A stretch of DNA of 64,000 nt from contig NZ_QRDQ01000011.1 of assembly GCF_003385895.1 (NCBI RefSeq), positions 124,001 through 188,000 of the forward strand, written 5' to 3'. Source of the DNA: Flavobacterium cutihirudinis (lineage in GTDB: Bacteria > Bacteroidota > Bacteroidia > Flavobacteriales > Flavobacteriaceae). Positions 42,407 through 52,037 of the stretch are shown here, in pieces; positions within the stretch are counted from its first letter, which is position 1; every line of letters begins with the position of its first letter. Position numbers and translations under genes: made by a program. The notes under the pieces are model-generated. The model was not told the DNA's origin. It ran no database searches and saw only the letters and a program-made list of their open reading frames with translations.

Positions 42407-42682
42407 CTAGTTTAATGCCAATTTCAATTTCGACAAATATAGGGTTTAATAAACAAAAATGAATTTTTGCTGTGATTTTTTAACTAGATAATTTGAGTAG
42501 AATTTATAAGTAATTAAAAATCAGGTTTTAGGGGTTGTAATGTGTTAATTTTAATATGTTAAAATCCTTGCGTAATAATTACTTTTTTAAGAGAAAGATT
42601 ATTTATTATTTATAATTGTTAAAATAACTGATTTCTAAATTATCGAATGTCTAAACAATTGATTGTCTAAAGATTAAGTAGA

Positions 42683-42740
42683 GTGGTAGTAAAGTGGTTA
42701 AACTTATTAACAAAGTGGTATATAGTGGTAATATGTGGTA
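42683..42740 (+). promoter_or_regulatory. Putative MraZ operator: five GTGGT boxes in helical phase
   Basis: GTGGTA/T occurs at 42683, 42694, 42715, 42725 and 42735. Spacings are 11, 21, 10 and 10 bp, so all lie on one face of the helix, with one position (near 42705) empty. MraZ in other bacteria binds tandem G-rich repeats (GTGGG in E. coli) before its own gene. The array runs into the promoter. Autorepression is inferred. Confidence 0.7.
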
Positions 42741-42750
42741 AAATTTTTTA

Positions 42751-42758
42751 TATTTTTG
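42751..42758 (+). promoter_or_regulatory. -7 box of the dcw operon
   Basis: TATTTTTG, a perfect TAnnTTTG, 26 nt before the mraZ start. The operator boxes occupy the place of the -33 element, which fits a regulated promoter. Confidence 0.6.
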
Positions 42759-42784
42759 CTGTATAACATGTTAATAGATTTTTC

Positions 42785-43258
42785 TTGAACACAATTGTAG
42801 GAACATACGAGTGTAAAGTTGATGCTAAAGGGAGGCTGATGTTGCCTGCGCCTTTAAAAAAGCAACTTGCTGCCTCTCTTCAGGACGGTTTCGTTTTGAA
42901 GCGTTCCGTTTTTCAGCAATGTCTGGAATTGTATCCGATGGAAGAATGGAATTTGATGATGAAGAAGATTAACAAGTTGAATCGTTTTGTAAAAAAGAAT
43001 AATGATTTTATCCGAAGATTTACAGCTGGAGTAAAAGTGGTTGAAATTGATGCATTGGGAAGATTACTGGTGCCAAAAGATTTAGTGACTTTTTCTGGTA
43101 TTGCTAAAGATGTTGTTTTCTCATCTGCGGTTAATATTGTGGAAATTTGGGATAAAGATTTATATGAAAAATCAATAAGCGGCGAAGATATGGATTTTGC
43201 TGATTTAGCCGAGGAAGTTATGGGAAATATTAATGACGACGACAATGGAATATCATAA
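42785..43258 (+). CDS. mraZ: Transcriptional regulator MraZ
   Basis: A 157-residue double-SpoVT/AbrB regulator. The first half has YECKVDAKGRLMLPAPLKKQL, the second VVEIDALGRLLVPKDLVTFSG; both carry the DxxGRxxLP signature. MraZ forms a ring and represses the dcw operon in E. coli. Translation starts at a TTG (no earlier ATG fits). Five helically phased GTGGT boxes lie 45-100 bp upstream. The stop lies inside the start of rsmH. Confidence 0.95.
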   Translation: MNTIVGTYECKVDAKGRLMLPAPLKKQLAASLQDGFVLKRSVFQQCLELYPMEEWNLMMKKINKLNRFVKKNNDFIRRFTAGVKVVEIDALGRLLVPKDLVTFSGIAKDVVFSSAVNIVEIWDKDLYEKSISGEDMDFADLAEEVMGNINDDDNGIS

Positions 43259-44141
43259 TCCGGTTTTGCTTCATCCGACAGTTGATGGCTTAGATATTAA
43301 GCCCGATGGAATATATGTAGATGTTACGTTTGGCGGCGGTGGACACTCAAAAGAGATTTTAAGACGATTAGGTCCAAACGGAAGATTGTTTGCTTTTGAT
43401 CAAGATGAAGATGCGCTTGCAAATGCACTGCCAGACGAAAGGTTTACCTTAATTAATGAGAACTTCAGATTCATAAAAAGATTTCTTCGTTTTCATGGTG
43501 TAAAAGCAGTTGACGGAATTTTGGCAGATTTAGGTGTTTCATCGCATCAGTTTGATGTTCCTGAAAGAGGTTTTTCAACCAGATTTGATGCCGAATTGGA
43601 TATGCGGATGAGTCAGAAAAATGATTTAAATGCTTATCGGGTGGTTAACGAATATGAAGAACAGGATTTACGTCGTGTTTTTTTTGATTATGGGGAGTTG
43701 AAAAACGCGCCAGCTTTAGCGAGAACAATTGTAGAAGCTAGAAGAGATTACCCAATCAGTACTACTGATGAACTGAAAGAAGTTTTGAAGAAGTATTTGC
43801 CTGAAAAGGTTCGAAATAAAATATTGGCTCAGATTTATCAGGCTATTCGAATTGAGGTAAATCAGGAAATGGATGTTTTAAAAGAGTTTATTGAGCAGTC
43901 TTTGGAGATTTTAAAACCAGGCGGGAGATTTTCAGTAATCTCATACCATTCTTTAGAAGATCGTTTGGTTAAGAGATTTATAAAAAACGGAATGTTTGAG
44001 GGAGAGCCTGAACGTGATTTTTATGGGAATTTTTCAGTTCCTTTTAAAACAATCGGAAAACTGATTGTTCCTGATGCAGAAGAAATCAAAATCAACAATA
44101 GAGCACGAAGCGCAAAATTGAGAATTGCTGAAAAGATATAA
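43233..44141 (+). CDS. rsmH: 16S rRNA (cytosine-1402-N4) methyltransferase
   Basis: A 302-residue SAM-dependent enzyme. DVTFGGGGHSKEILRRL is motif I; LADLGVSSHQFD and RIEVNQEMD are family signatures; SVISYHSLEDRLVK is near the end. It methylates C1402 of 16S rRNA near the P site. Two starts fit: ATG 43233 and ATG 43245 (MEYHNPVLL); both overlap mraZ, by 26 or 14 bp, implying translational coupling. Confidence 0.96.
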   Translation: MTTTMEYHNPVLLHPTVDGLDIKPDGIYVDVTFGGGGHSKEILRRLGPNGRLFAFDQDEDALANALPDERFTLINENFRFIKRFLRFHGVKAVDGILADLGVSSHQFDVPERGFSTRFDAELDMRMSQKNDLNAYRVVNEYEEQDLRRVFFDYGELKNAPALARTIVEARRDYPISTTDELKEVLKKYLPEKVRNKILAQIYQAIRIEVNQEMDVLKEFIEQSLEILKPGGRFSVISYHSLEDRLVKRFIKNGMFEGEPERDFYGNFSVPFKTIGKLIVPDAEEIKINNRARSAKLRIAEKI

Positions 44142-44157
44142 TATATATAGGTAGAAG

Positions 44158-44505
44158 ATGAAAAGTGGTGTATTTGGGATATTAAAAGCAAGATTTCTGA
44201 TTAATGATGATGCAGTAAAAAACTGGAGATTCATTGTTTTTATAATTCTGCTGGCAATTTTGATGATTGCAAATACTCAAAGATATGAGCAAAAGGTTTT
44301 TGAAATTGCGAAATTAAATAATGAAGTAAAGGAGTTGAGATCGGAATTTGTAGATCGACGTTCAGAACTAATGAAGTTAAAAATGGAATCTACGATATCG
44401 GATAAAATGCTTGAAAAGCAAATTTTTCCATCGACAGTTCCTCCAATAAAAATAGAAGTTAAAAAAGAAGAAGAAAAAAGTTTCTTTAAAAGAATATGGC
44501 AGTAG
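44158..44505 (+). CDS. ftsL: FtsL-like cell division protein
   Basis: A 115-residue bitopic protein with one membrane helix (WRFIVFIILLAILMIANTQ, about 21-40) then a heptad-rich segment (IAKLNNEVKELRSEFVDRRSELMKL, split here for length as two parts of one coiled coil). The position between rsmH and ftsI and the topology fit FtsL, which forms a trimeric complex with FtsQ and FtsB. It overlaps ftsI by 10 bp. Confidence 0.88.
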   Translation: MKSGVFGILKARFLINDDAVKNWRFIVFIILLAILMIANTQRYEQKVFEIAKLNNEVKELRSEFVDRRSELMKLKMESTISDKMLEKQIFPSTVPPIKIEVKKEEEKSFFKRIWQ

Positions 44506-46502
44506 ACGATAAAAATATATCCTACAGAATTTACCTCGTAGCAGTTTTCATCTTCGTGATGGCAATTGCTATTGTCGTTAAATTAACCAATATTCAATGG
44601 GTTGAGGGAGATTATTACAGAAAACTGGCGAAACAGCGTACAGTTCGAAATTTTGTAATTCCGGCAAACAAAGGAAATATTTATTCTGCTGACGGAAGTT
44701 TACTGGCGACTTCAATTCCGAATTATGAAATTCGCTTTGATGCGAAAGCACCAAAAACAGAAACTTTCGAAAAATACGTAAAACAATTATCAGATTCATT
44801 AGCTACGGTTTTAGACAGACCATCAGGTTATTACGAACAGGAATTAAGAAAGGCGAGAGCAAATAAAAATCGTTATTATTTGATTGCCCGTGATTTAAGT
44901 TATACGGAATATGTGAAAATTAAAGGTTTTCCATTATTTAAGCTAGGAGCTTTCAAAGGTGGAATTATAATTGAGCAAGAAACGGTTAGAAAACACCCAA
45001 TTGGAAAAATTGCTGAAAGAACGATTGGTTATGATAGAATAGATCCGGCGACAGGAATTGAAGTAGGAAAAGGAATTGAATGGGCTTTTAAAAGTTATCT
45101 TAATGGGAAAGATGGTAAAATCTTAAAACAAAAAATAGCAAAAGGGCAATGGAAACCAATTCGCGACGTAAACGAAGTAGATCCAATTGATGGTTACGAT
45201 GTGATTTCGACTATCGATGTATTTATTCAGGATATTGCACATCACGCTTTATTGAAACAACTTCAAGATTACGAAGCTGACCATGGTTGTGTTGTTGTAA
45301 TGGAAACAGAAACGGGTTATATAAAGGCCATTTCGAATTTAGGGAGAAGTGAAGATGGATCGTATACAGAAACTGTAAATTATGCAGTAGCAGAATCTCA
45401 CGAGCCGGGATCGACTTTTAAGCTGGTTGATTTAATGGCGATATTAGAAGACAAAGTAGCAGACACTAGTACGGTTTTTGACAGTCACAATGGTGTTGTT
45501 AAATATTACGGAAGATCTGTACGTGATTCACATCATGGAGGTTATGGAAAGATTTCGTTGGCGCGTGGATTTGAGCTTTCGTCTAATACAGTAATGGTTC
45601 AGGCAGTTTATGATAATTATAAAAGTAATCCATCAAAATTTGTAAATCATATTAAAAGTTTTGGTTTAGATAAACCTCTAGGGTTGCATTTTAAAGGAGA
45701 AGGAAGACCAATTATTCCTCATCCTGGAGATAAGATCTGGTCGGGAATTTCACTTCCGTGGATGGCTTTCGGGTATTCGGTTTCGGTTACTCCAATGCAG
45801 ACATTGGCATTTTATAATTCGGTTGCAAATAATGGTGTAATGGTAAGACCACAATTTGTTTCAGAAATTAAGGAATGGAATAAAACGATTAAAAAGTTCG
45901 ATACAGAGGTAATTAATCCAAAGATTTGTTCAGACGAAACGCTTAAAAAAGTAAGAGCAGTTTTAGGAAACGTGGTAAAAAAAGGAACAGCTTCTAAGCT
46001 TTATTCCAAAGATTTTCCGATGGCAGGAAAAACGGGAACGGCCATGGTTAATTATAATAAAGCAGGAAGAGAAGGAATGTATTATGCATCGTCTTTCGTA
46101 GGGTATTTTCCGGCTGATCATCCAAAATATTCTTGTATTGTGGTAGTTCATAAGCCGAATACATCAAAAAATAATTATTATGGAGCAGATGTTGCTGGGC
46201 CAGTTTTTAAAAGAATTGCTCAAAAAATATTTACAGATGCACCTTCAACAAATAAAATAAAACAGTTGGATTCTAAAATTGCAAAACAGGAAATTAGTTA
46301 CGCTAAGTTTGAAAAAGAATCCAATACAAAAACAAATGTGATTCCGAATTTAAAAGGAATGCCGGGAATGGACGCAATTGCTTTACTTGAAAATTTAGGT
46401 TTAAAAGTAAAAGTAAACGGAGTAGGAAAAGTTAAGAATCAATCGATTCAGGCTGGTCAGAATATTAGTAGAAACGCAATTATAGTATTAGAATTATCGT
46501 GA
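44496..46502 (+). CDS. ftsI: Penicillin-binding protein 3 (FtsI), septal transpeptidase with PASTA domain
   Basis: A 668-residue class B penicillin-binding protein. An N-terminal membrane helix (IYLVAVFIFVMAIAIVVKL) is followed by the pedestal domain, the transpeptidase domain with SxxK in EPGSTFKLVD, SxN in SSNTVMVQ, and KTGTA. A single PASTA domain closes the C-terminus (VIPNLKGMPGMDAIALLENL), which E. coli FtsI lacks. It makes septal peptidoglycan together with FtsW. The stop overlaps the murE GTG by GTGA. Confidence 0.95.
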   Translation: MAVDDKNISYRIYLVAVFIFVMAIAIVVKLTNIQWVEGDYYRKLAKQRTVRNFVIPANKGNIYSADGSLLATSIPNYEIRFDAKAPKTETFEKYVKQLSDSLATVLDRPSGYYEQELRKARANKNRYYLIARDLSYTEYVKIKGFPLFKLGAFKGGIIIEQETVRKHPIGKIAERTIGYDRIDPATGIEVGKGIEWAFKSYLNGKDGKILKQKIAKGQWKPIRDVNEVDPIDGYDVISTIDVFIQDIAHHALLKQLQDYEADHGCVVVMETETGYIKAISNLGRSEDGSYTETVNYAVAESHEPGSTFKLVDLMAILEDKVADTSTVFDSHNGVVKYYGRSVRDSHHGGYGKISLARGFELSSNTVMVQAVYDNYKSNPSKFVNHIKSFGLDKPLGLHFKGEGRPIIPHPGDKIWSGISLPWMAFGYSVSVTPMQTLAFYNSVANNGVMVRPQFVSEIKEWNKTIKKFDTEVINPKICSDETLKKVRAVLGNVVKKGTASKLYSKDFPMAGKTGTAMVNYNKAGREGMYYASSFVGYFPADHPKYSCIVVVHKPNTSKNNYYGADVAGPVFKRIAQKIFTDAPSTNKIKQLDSKIAKQEISYAKFEKESNTKTNVIPNLKGMPGMDAIALLENLGLKVKVNGVGKVKNQSIQAGQNISRNAIIVLELS

Positions 46503-47962
46503 AAATACTGAAAGACATATTATATAAAGTAGCAATTGAGTCAGTAGCTGGTTCGACTGACGTGGACATTCAAAAAATTGAATTTGATTCTCGTAAAGTG
46601 GAAGCGGGTGATATTTTTGTTGCCATTCGCGGTTCACTTTCAGATGGACACGATTACATTCAAAAAGCAATTGAACTTGGTGCTATTGCTGTTATCTGTG
46701 ACACTTTACCTTCAACTATTGAAAAAGGAATCACTTATATCCAAGTAAAAGATACGAATGCAGCTTTGGCTTTTATGGCTGCGAATTATTTTGAAAATCC
46801 ATCTGAAAAATTAAAATTAGTTGGAGTAACGGGAACAAACGGGAAAACAACTATTGCGTCATTGTTGTTTCAATTGTTTAAAAAAGCAGGTTTTAAAGTA
46901 GGATTATTATCAACTGTAAAAATTATGGTTGATGATACAGAATATAAAGCAACTCATACAACTCCGGACTCTATTACAATCAATCATTATTTAAATGAAA
47001 TGATTGAATCTGGCGTTACACATTGTTTTATGGAAGTAAGCTCGCATGGAATTCATCAAAAACGTACAGAAGCTTTGCATTTTGTTGGCGGAATTTTCAC
47101 GAATCTTTCTCACGATCATTTAGATTATCATCCAACTTTTGCAGAATACAGAGATGTAAAAAAGTCATTTTTTGATTCATTGCCAAAAACAGCTTTTGCT
47201 TTATCAAACATTGATGATAAAAACGGAACTGTAATGTTGCAAAATACTGTAGCGAGAAAGTTTACTTATGCATTGAAATCGTATGCTGATTTTAAAGCAA
47301 CAATTTTAGAAAGCCAATTATCAGGTTTATTGTTAAAAGTAAATGATAATGAAGTTTGGGTAAAGTTAATCGGAACTTTTAATGCTTATAACGTTCTGGC
47401 GATTTACGGAACTGCAATAGAACTCGGAATGGATAGTCTTGAAGCGTTGCGCTTACTGTCTGATTTAGAAAGTGTTTCAGGTCGTTTTCAATATATAGTG
47501 ACCGATTCTAAAATCACTGCGATAGTAGATTATGCACATACGCCAGATGCTTTGGAGAATGTTTTGAAAACAATTGCCGACATCCGAACAAAAAACGAAC
47601 AGTTGATTACAATTGTTGGTTGTGGTGGAAACAGAGATAAAACAAAAAGACCAATTATGGCTAAAATTGCTGCAGATCTAAGTGATAAAGCAATTTTGAC
47701 GTCTGATAATCCAAGAAATGAAGATCCGGAAGTGATTTTGGATGAAATGGAAAAAGGTGTTGATGCTCATAATTATAAAAAAACACTAAGAATAACTGAT
47801 CGTAAGCAAGCTATTAAAACAGCATGTCAGTTGGCTGAATCTAACGATATCATTTTAATTGCTGGAAAAGGTCATGAAACGTATCAGGAAATTAATGGTG
47901 TTCGTCATCATTTTGACGACATGGAAACGGTAAAAGAAATCTTAGAACAACTAAATAAATAA
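46499..47962 (+). CDS. murE: UDP-MurNAc-tripeptide ligase MurE (meso-DAP type)
   Basis: A 487-residue Mur ligase. The start is GTG in a GTGA overlap with ftsI. The ATP loop is VTGTNGKTTIASLL, the middle domain includes THTTPDS and EVSSHGIHQKR, and DNPRNEDP contains the DNPR motif that indicates meso-diaminopimelate as substrate. It adds DAP to UDP-MurNAc-L-Ala-D-Glu, in line with the DAP cross-links made by the L,D-transpeptidases in this window. Length is normal. Confidence 0.96.
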   Translation: MKILKDILYKVAIESVAGSTDVDIQKIEFDSRKVEAGDIFVAIRGSLSDGHDYIQKAIELGAIAVICDTLPSTIEKGITYIQVKDTNAALAFMAANYFENPSEKLKLVGVTGTNGKTTIASLLFQLFKKAGFKVGLLSTVKIMVDDTEYKATHTTPDSITINHYLNEMIESGVTHCFMEVSSHGIHQKRTEALHFVGGIFTNLSHDHLDYHPTFAEYRDVKKSFFDSLPKTAFALSNIDDKNGTVMLQNTVARKFTYALKSYADFKATILESQLSGLLLKVNDNEVWVKLIGTFNAYNVLAIYGTAIELGMDSLEALRLLSDLESVSGRFQYIVTDSKITAIVDYAHTPDALENVLKTIADIRTKNEQLITIVGCGGNRDKTKRPIMAKIAADLSDKAILTSDNPRNEDPEVILDEMEKGVDAHNYKKTLRITDRKQAIKTACQLAESNDIILIAGKGHETYQEINGVRHHFDDMETVKEILEQLNK

Positions 47963-48042
47963 TAATAAATTTTTAAGTTCAAATACCACAAGAAGATTGG
48001 AGTTTGAAATTTCAAAATTGGAATTTAAAAAAATAGAAAAAC

Positions 48043-49272
48043 ATGCTATACTATTTATTTGAATATTTAGACAAAACATTAGATGTTCCGGGAACAGGGG
48101 TTTTTCAGTACATCACTTTTAGATCGGCTTTAGCATTGATGCTTTCTTTGCTTTTGTCTACAATTTACGGAAAACGAATTATTAACTTTTTGCGCAATCA
48201 GCAAGTTGGTGAAACGGTTCGTGAACTTGGTCTTCAAGGGCAAAATGAAAAAGCAGGAACTCCAACTATGGGAGGTTTGATTATCATTTTTGCAACATTA
48301 GTTCCGGTTTTGTTATTTGCGCGTTTGCACAACATTTATATCGTATTACTTATTGTGACTACTTTATGGATGGGGACTATTGGTTTTGTTGACGATTATA
48401 TTAAAATATTTAAAAAAGATAAAGCAGGATTAAAAGGAATTTTTAAAGTTATTGGTCAGGTTGGTTTAGGAATTATCGTTGGAGCAGTTCTTTATTTCAA
48501 CCCTGCCGTAACGGTAAGAACAGATACTGGAAGAACAGATATTTATAAAAACGTAAGTTCAACGGTAGTTTTGCCAGCACCAATCGAAGAGAAATCTACA
48601 GCAACTACAATTCCTTTTGTAAAAAATAACGAATTTGATTATGCAGAATTATTAGCATGGACTGGAGAGGGATATGAAAAATGGGCTTGGTTGATTTTTA
48701 TTCCGGTTGTTATTTTTATTATCACTGCGGTTTCTAACGGAGCTAATTTAACTGATGGAATTGATGGTTTAGCTGCAGGAACCTCCGCTGTTTCGGTTTT
48801 AGCGCTCGGGATATTTACATTCGTTTCGGGAAATATTATTTTCTCTAATTATCTGAATATTATGTACATCCCTAATTCGGGTGAAATGACAGTTTTTATA
48901 TCAGCATTTGTTGGAGCGCTAATCGGATTTCTTTGGTACAATTCCTATCCCGCATCTGTTTTTATGGGAGATACAGGAAGTTTGACAATTGGAGGGATTA
49001 TTGCTGTTTTGGCAATTGCGGTTCGTAAAGAGTTGTTGATTCCGTTATTGTGTGGAATCTTTTTAGTGGAAAATTTCTCAGTGGTTTTGCAAGTGAGTTA
49101 TTTCAAGTTCACTAAAAAAAGATATGGTGAAGGACGCAGAATTTTCCTGATGTCGCCTTTGCATCACCACTATCAGAAAAAAGGATATCATGAGAGTAAA
49201 ATTGTTACCCGTTTCTGGATTGTTGCGATTATGTTAGCCATTTTATCAATCGTTACTTTAAAATTAAGATAG
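48043..49272 (+). CDS. mraY: Phospho-MurNAc-pentapeptide transferase
   Basis: A 409-residue polytopic enzyme with about ten helices that forms lipid I. The catalytic loops GTPTMGGLII, GFVDDYIKIF, NGANLTDGIDGLAAG and SPLHHHYQKKG are present. It is about 50 residues longer than E. coli MraY (360). The extra part is a polar segment at residues ~165-215 (SSTVVLPAPIEEKSTATTIP and flanks), between membrane helices, on the periplasmic side if the fold is as usual. The gap to murE is 80 bp. Confidence 0.96.
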   Translation: MLYYLFEYLDKTLDVPGTGVFQYITFRSALALMLSLLLSTIYGKRIINFLRNQQVGETVRELGLQGQNEKAGTPTMGGLIIIFATLVPVLLFARLHNIYIVLLIVTTLWMGTIGFVDDYIKIFKKDKAGLKGIFKVIGQVGLGIIVGAVLYFNPAVTVRTDTGRTDIYKNVSSTVVLPAPIEEKSTATTIPFVKNNEFDYAELLAWTGEGYEKWAWLIFIPVVIFIITAVSNGANLTDGIDGLAAGTSAVSVLALGIFTFVSGNIIFSNYLNIMYIPNSGEMTVFISAFVGALIGFLWYNSYPASVFMGDTGSLTIGGIIAVLAIAVRKELLIPLLCGIFLVENFSVVLQVSYFKFTKKRYGEGRRIFLMSPLHHHYQKKGYHESKIVTRFWIVAIMLAILSIVTLKLR

Positions 49273-50604
49273 ATGAGGCTGGTAATTTTAGGAGGAGGAG
49301 AAAGTGGTGTTGGAACTGCTATCCTAGGGAAGAAAAAAGGATACGAGGTTTTTGTATCGGATTTTGGAAAAATAAAAGAAAGCTATAAAGAAGTTCTTAT
49401 AATTAATAAAATTCCGTGGGAAGAAGAGCAGCACACGGAGGATCTTATTCTGAATGCCGATGTGGTGATGAAAAGTCCCGGTATTCCTGAAAAATCTCCA
49501 ATCGTGAAAAAGCTGATTGCAGCCGGCGTAAAAGTGATTTCGGAAATCGAATTTGCAAAGCCTTTTACAGAAGCGCTGACCATTGGGATAACAGGAAGTA
49601 ATGGTAAAACGACCACGACAATGTTAACCTATCATTTGCTAAAATCGGCAGGTTTGAATGTTGGATTGGGAGGTAATATCGGAAAAAGCTTTGCCTGGCA
49701 GGTAGCAGAAAATAAGTTTGATGCATACGTTCTTGAGTTAAGCAGTTTTCAATTGGACGGGATCATAGATTACAGGCCGGATATTGCGATTATTACAAAC
49801 ATAAGTCCGGATCACTTAGACAGGTATGAATATAAGTATCAAAATTATATAGATTCAAAGTTTAGAATAACAATGAATCAAACCGAAAGTGATTACCTGA
49901 TTTATGATGCTGATGATGAAGCGAGTTCAGAATGGTTAAAAAATAATACGACAAAAGCAAAATTAATTCCTTTCTCACTAACGAAAAGTTTTGAAGAAGG
50001 AGCTTCTATAAATAACAACAAAATGGAAATAAAGATCAACCAAGAAGAGTTTACAATGGACACGGAACACATTGCGTTAGAAGGAAAACATAATATGAAA
50101 AACGCAATGGCAGCAAGCTCTGTAGCGAAATTGATGCAAATTAGAAATGCAACAATTCGCGAAAGTTTATCTAATTTTCAAGGTGTTGAACACCGTTTAG
50201 AGAAAGTATTAAAAATACAAAACGTTCAATATATCAACGATTCAAAAGCAACAAATGTAAATGCAACTTTCTTCGCTTTAGACAGCATGAATGTGCCAAC
50301 TGTTTGGATTGTGGGTGGTGTTGATAAAGGAAATGATTATAATGAATTGATGTCCTTGGTTCGTGAGAAAGTAAAAGCAATTATCTGTTTAGGAATTGAT
50401 AACCGTAAAATTATCGATGCTTTCGGAAACGTTGTTGACATTATGGTTGAAGTTAATAATATGAATGATGCAGTAAAAACTGCTCAAAGATTAACGGAAA
50501 AAGGTGATGCAGTTTTATTGTCTCCAGCTTGCGCAAGTTTCGATTTATTCGAAAACTACGAAGACAGAGGAAAGCAATTTAAACAAGCAGTACATAATCT
50601 GTAA
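49273..50604 (+). CDS. murD: UDP-MurNAc-L-alanine--D-glutamate ligase
   Basis: A 443-residue Mur ligase. The UDP site RLVILGGGESGVG, ATP loop GITGSNGKTTTTML, ELSSFQLDGI, NISPDHLDRY and INDSKATNVNAT are all present. It adds D-Glu to UDP-MurNAc-L-Ala. It follows mraY with no gap. An intergenic inverted repeat separates it from ftsW. Confidence 0.96.
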   Translation: MRLVILGGGESGVGTAILGKKKGYEVFVSDFGKIKESYKEVLIINKIPWEEEQHTEDLILNADVVMKSPGIPEKSPIVKKLIAAGVKVISEIEFAKPFTEALTIGITGSNGKTTTTMLTYHLLKSAGLNVGLGGNIGKSFAWQVAENKFDAYVLELSSFQLDGIIDYRPDIAIITNISPDHLDRYEYKYQNYIDSKFRITMNQTESDYLIYDADDEASSEWLKNNTTKAKLIPFSLTKSFEEGASINNNKMEIKINQEEFTMDTEHIALEGKHNMKNAMAASSVAKLMQIRNATIRESLSNFQGVEHRLEKVLKIQNVQYINDSKATNVNATFFALDSMNVPTVWIVGGVDKGNDYNELMSLVREKVKAIICLGIDNRKIIDAFGNVVDIMVEVNNMNDAVKTAQRLTEKGDAVLLSPACASFDLFENYEDRGKQFKQAVHNL

Positions 50605-50609
50605 AAATA

Positions 50610-50656
50610 GTTTCAGGTTTCAAGTTTCACGTTAGTAGGAACTTGAAACCTGAAAC
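50610..50656. repeat. 17-bp inverted repeat between murD and ftsW
   Basis: GTTTCAGGTTTCAAGTT (50610-50626) is complementary to 50640-50656 with a 13-nt spacer. A further partial copy, CCTGAAAC, follows at 50664-50672. No T-run, so probably not a terminator in this operon. The unit resembles repeats present between other flavobacterial genes. Confidence 0.7.
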
Positions 50657-50681
50657 AGGAAAAACCTGAAACAAAATTAAA

Positions 50682-51992
50682 ATGAAAGAACTGGTAAATA
50701 AACTTAAAGGAGATAGGGTAATATGGTCATTCGTGGCTTTATTAGCGCTGTTTTCGTTTATGCCTGTTTTTAGTGCGAGTAGTAATTTGGCATACATTGG
50801 CCATGGAACCGGAAACACATTAGGGTATTTGGTAAAACATTTGGCTCACATTTGTATCGGTTTCCTGATTATTTATTGGGTTCATAGAGTACCGTATCAT
50901 TATTTTAGAGCGATTTCAAAAATTGCTTTGCCAATAGTTTGGTTCTTATTGCTTTATACATTGTTGAAAGGGACTGTTATTGCTGGGGCAAACGCGAGTC
51001 GCTGGATTCAGGTACCGTTTATCGGAATCACATTTCAGACTTCCACTTTGGCTTCTATCGTTCTCTTTATTTTTGTAGCGCGTTATTTGTCGAAAAAGAA
51101 AGAAGAAAATGAGCCTTTTCAGGTATCATTTGTACAGCTTTGGATTCCGGTTTTTATTACGTTGGCATTGATTTTGCCTGCGAACTTTTCTACCACTGCA
51201 TTGATTTTTGCAATGGTTTTAATGCTTACGTTCATTGGAAAATATCCATTAAAACATATCGGAATTATTATAGGTTCAGGAATTGCCATGCTGATGTTCT
51301 TCCTTTTGGTAGCAAAGGCGTTTCCGGATTCACGATTCTTTAGCAGGGTTTCAACTTGGGAAAGCCGTATAATGAACTTTACCACTGACAAACCTGATGA
51401 AGATGATTATCAGATTGAGAAAGCAAAAATCGCAATTGCATCTGGAAGATTTGGAGGGCTTGGACCAGGAAAAAGTGTTCAGAAAAACTTTTTGCCACAA
51501 TCTTCTTCGGATTTCATTTATGCGATAGTTGTCGAAGAATATGGTTTGGTGGGTGGTGTAGCGATCTTGGTTTTGTATTTATTGCTGCTATTTCGATTTG
51601 TTGTTGCTTCGCATAAAGCAAATACGTTATTCGGGAAATTACTAGTTGTTGGACTCGGATTTCCGATGATATTTCAAGCGATGATTAATATGGCAGTTGC
51701 CGTCGAATTATTGCCGGTAACGGGGCAGACGCTTCCGCTGATAAGTTCTGGAGGAAGTTCAATCTGGATGACTTGTTTAGGTCTTGGAATTATCATCAGT
51801 GTGACGAAAAAAGAAGAAGAAATCGCTGAAGAAAAAGAAGAAAAAGAGAGACGAAAAGAAGCGCTTCAAAGATTAATTGATAAAGAATTAGCTGAAGAAG
51901 ATTTGCCAGCTGATGAAGTTTATGAAGAAGAGGCAATGTATTCAATCGAAGACAATTCAAAAAATCCGATGAATGCAGTTTTGAACAGATAA
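50682..51992 (+). CDS. ftsW: SEDS glycosyltransferase FtsW
   Basis: A 436-residue polytopic SEDS protein with about ten helices. Signature: GGLGPGKSVQKNFLPQSSSD, FIYAIVVEEYGLVGG, LPLISSGGSSIWMT. It polymerises septal glycan strands with FtsI. The C-terminal tail (~50 residues) is highly charged and glutamate-rich (EEEIAEEKEEKERRKEALQR), cytoplasmic, and not present in E. coli FtsW. It may tether the protein to other division factors (inference). Confidence 0.94.
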   Translation: MKELVNKLKGDRVIWSFVALLALFSFMPVFSASSNLAYIGHGTGNTLGYLVKHLAHICIGFLIIYWVHRVPYHYFRAISKIALPIVWFLLLYTLLKGTVIAGANASRWIQVPFIGITFQTSTLASIVLFIFVARYLSKKKEENEPFQVSFVQLWIPVFITLALILPANFSTTALIFAMVLMLTFIGKYPLKHIGIIIGSGIAMLMFFLLVAKAFPDSRFFSRVSTWESRIMNFTTDKPDEDDYQIEKAKIAIASGRFGGLGPGKSVQKNFLPQSSSDFIYAIVVEEYGLVGGVAILVLYLLLLFRFVVASHKANTLFGKLLVVGLGFPMIFQAMINMAVAVELLPVTGQTLPLISSGGSSIWMTCLGLGIIISVTKKEEEIAEEKEEKERRKEALQRLIDKELAEEDLPADEVYEEEAMYSIEDNSKNPMNAVLNR

Positions 51993-52037
51993 GATTAAAG
52001 TATAAAGATTTTTTAAAAAGTTGTAATTTTTAGAAAG

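Larger units (their letters stand above)
42407..42784. other. 378-bp control region upstream of the dcw cluster
   Basis: AT-rich region between the hydrolase gene and mraZ. The right third holds the MraZ-type boxes and the -7 box. Two TGTCTAAA direct repeats lie near 42645-42670. No gene or RNA was found in the rest. Confidence 0.6.
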
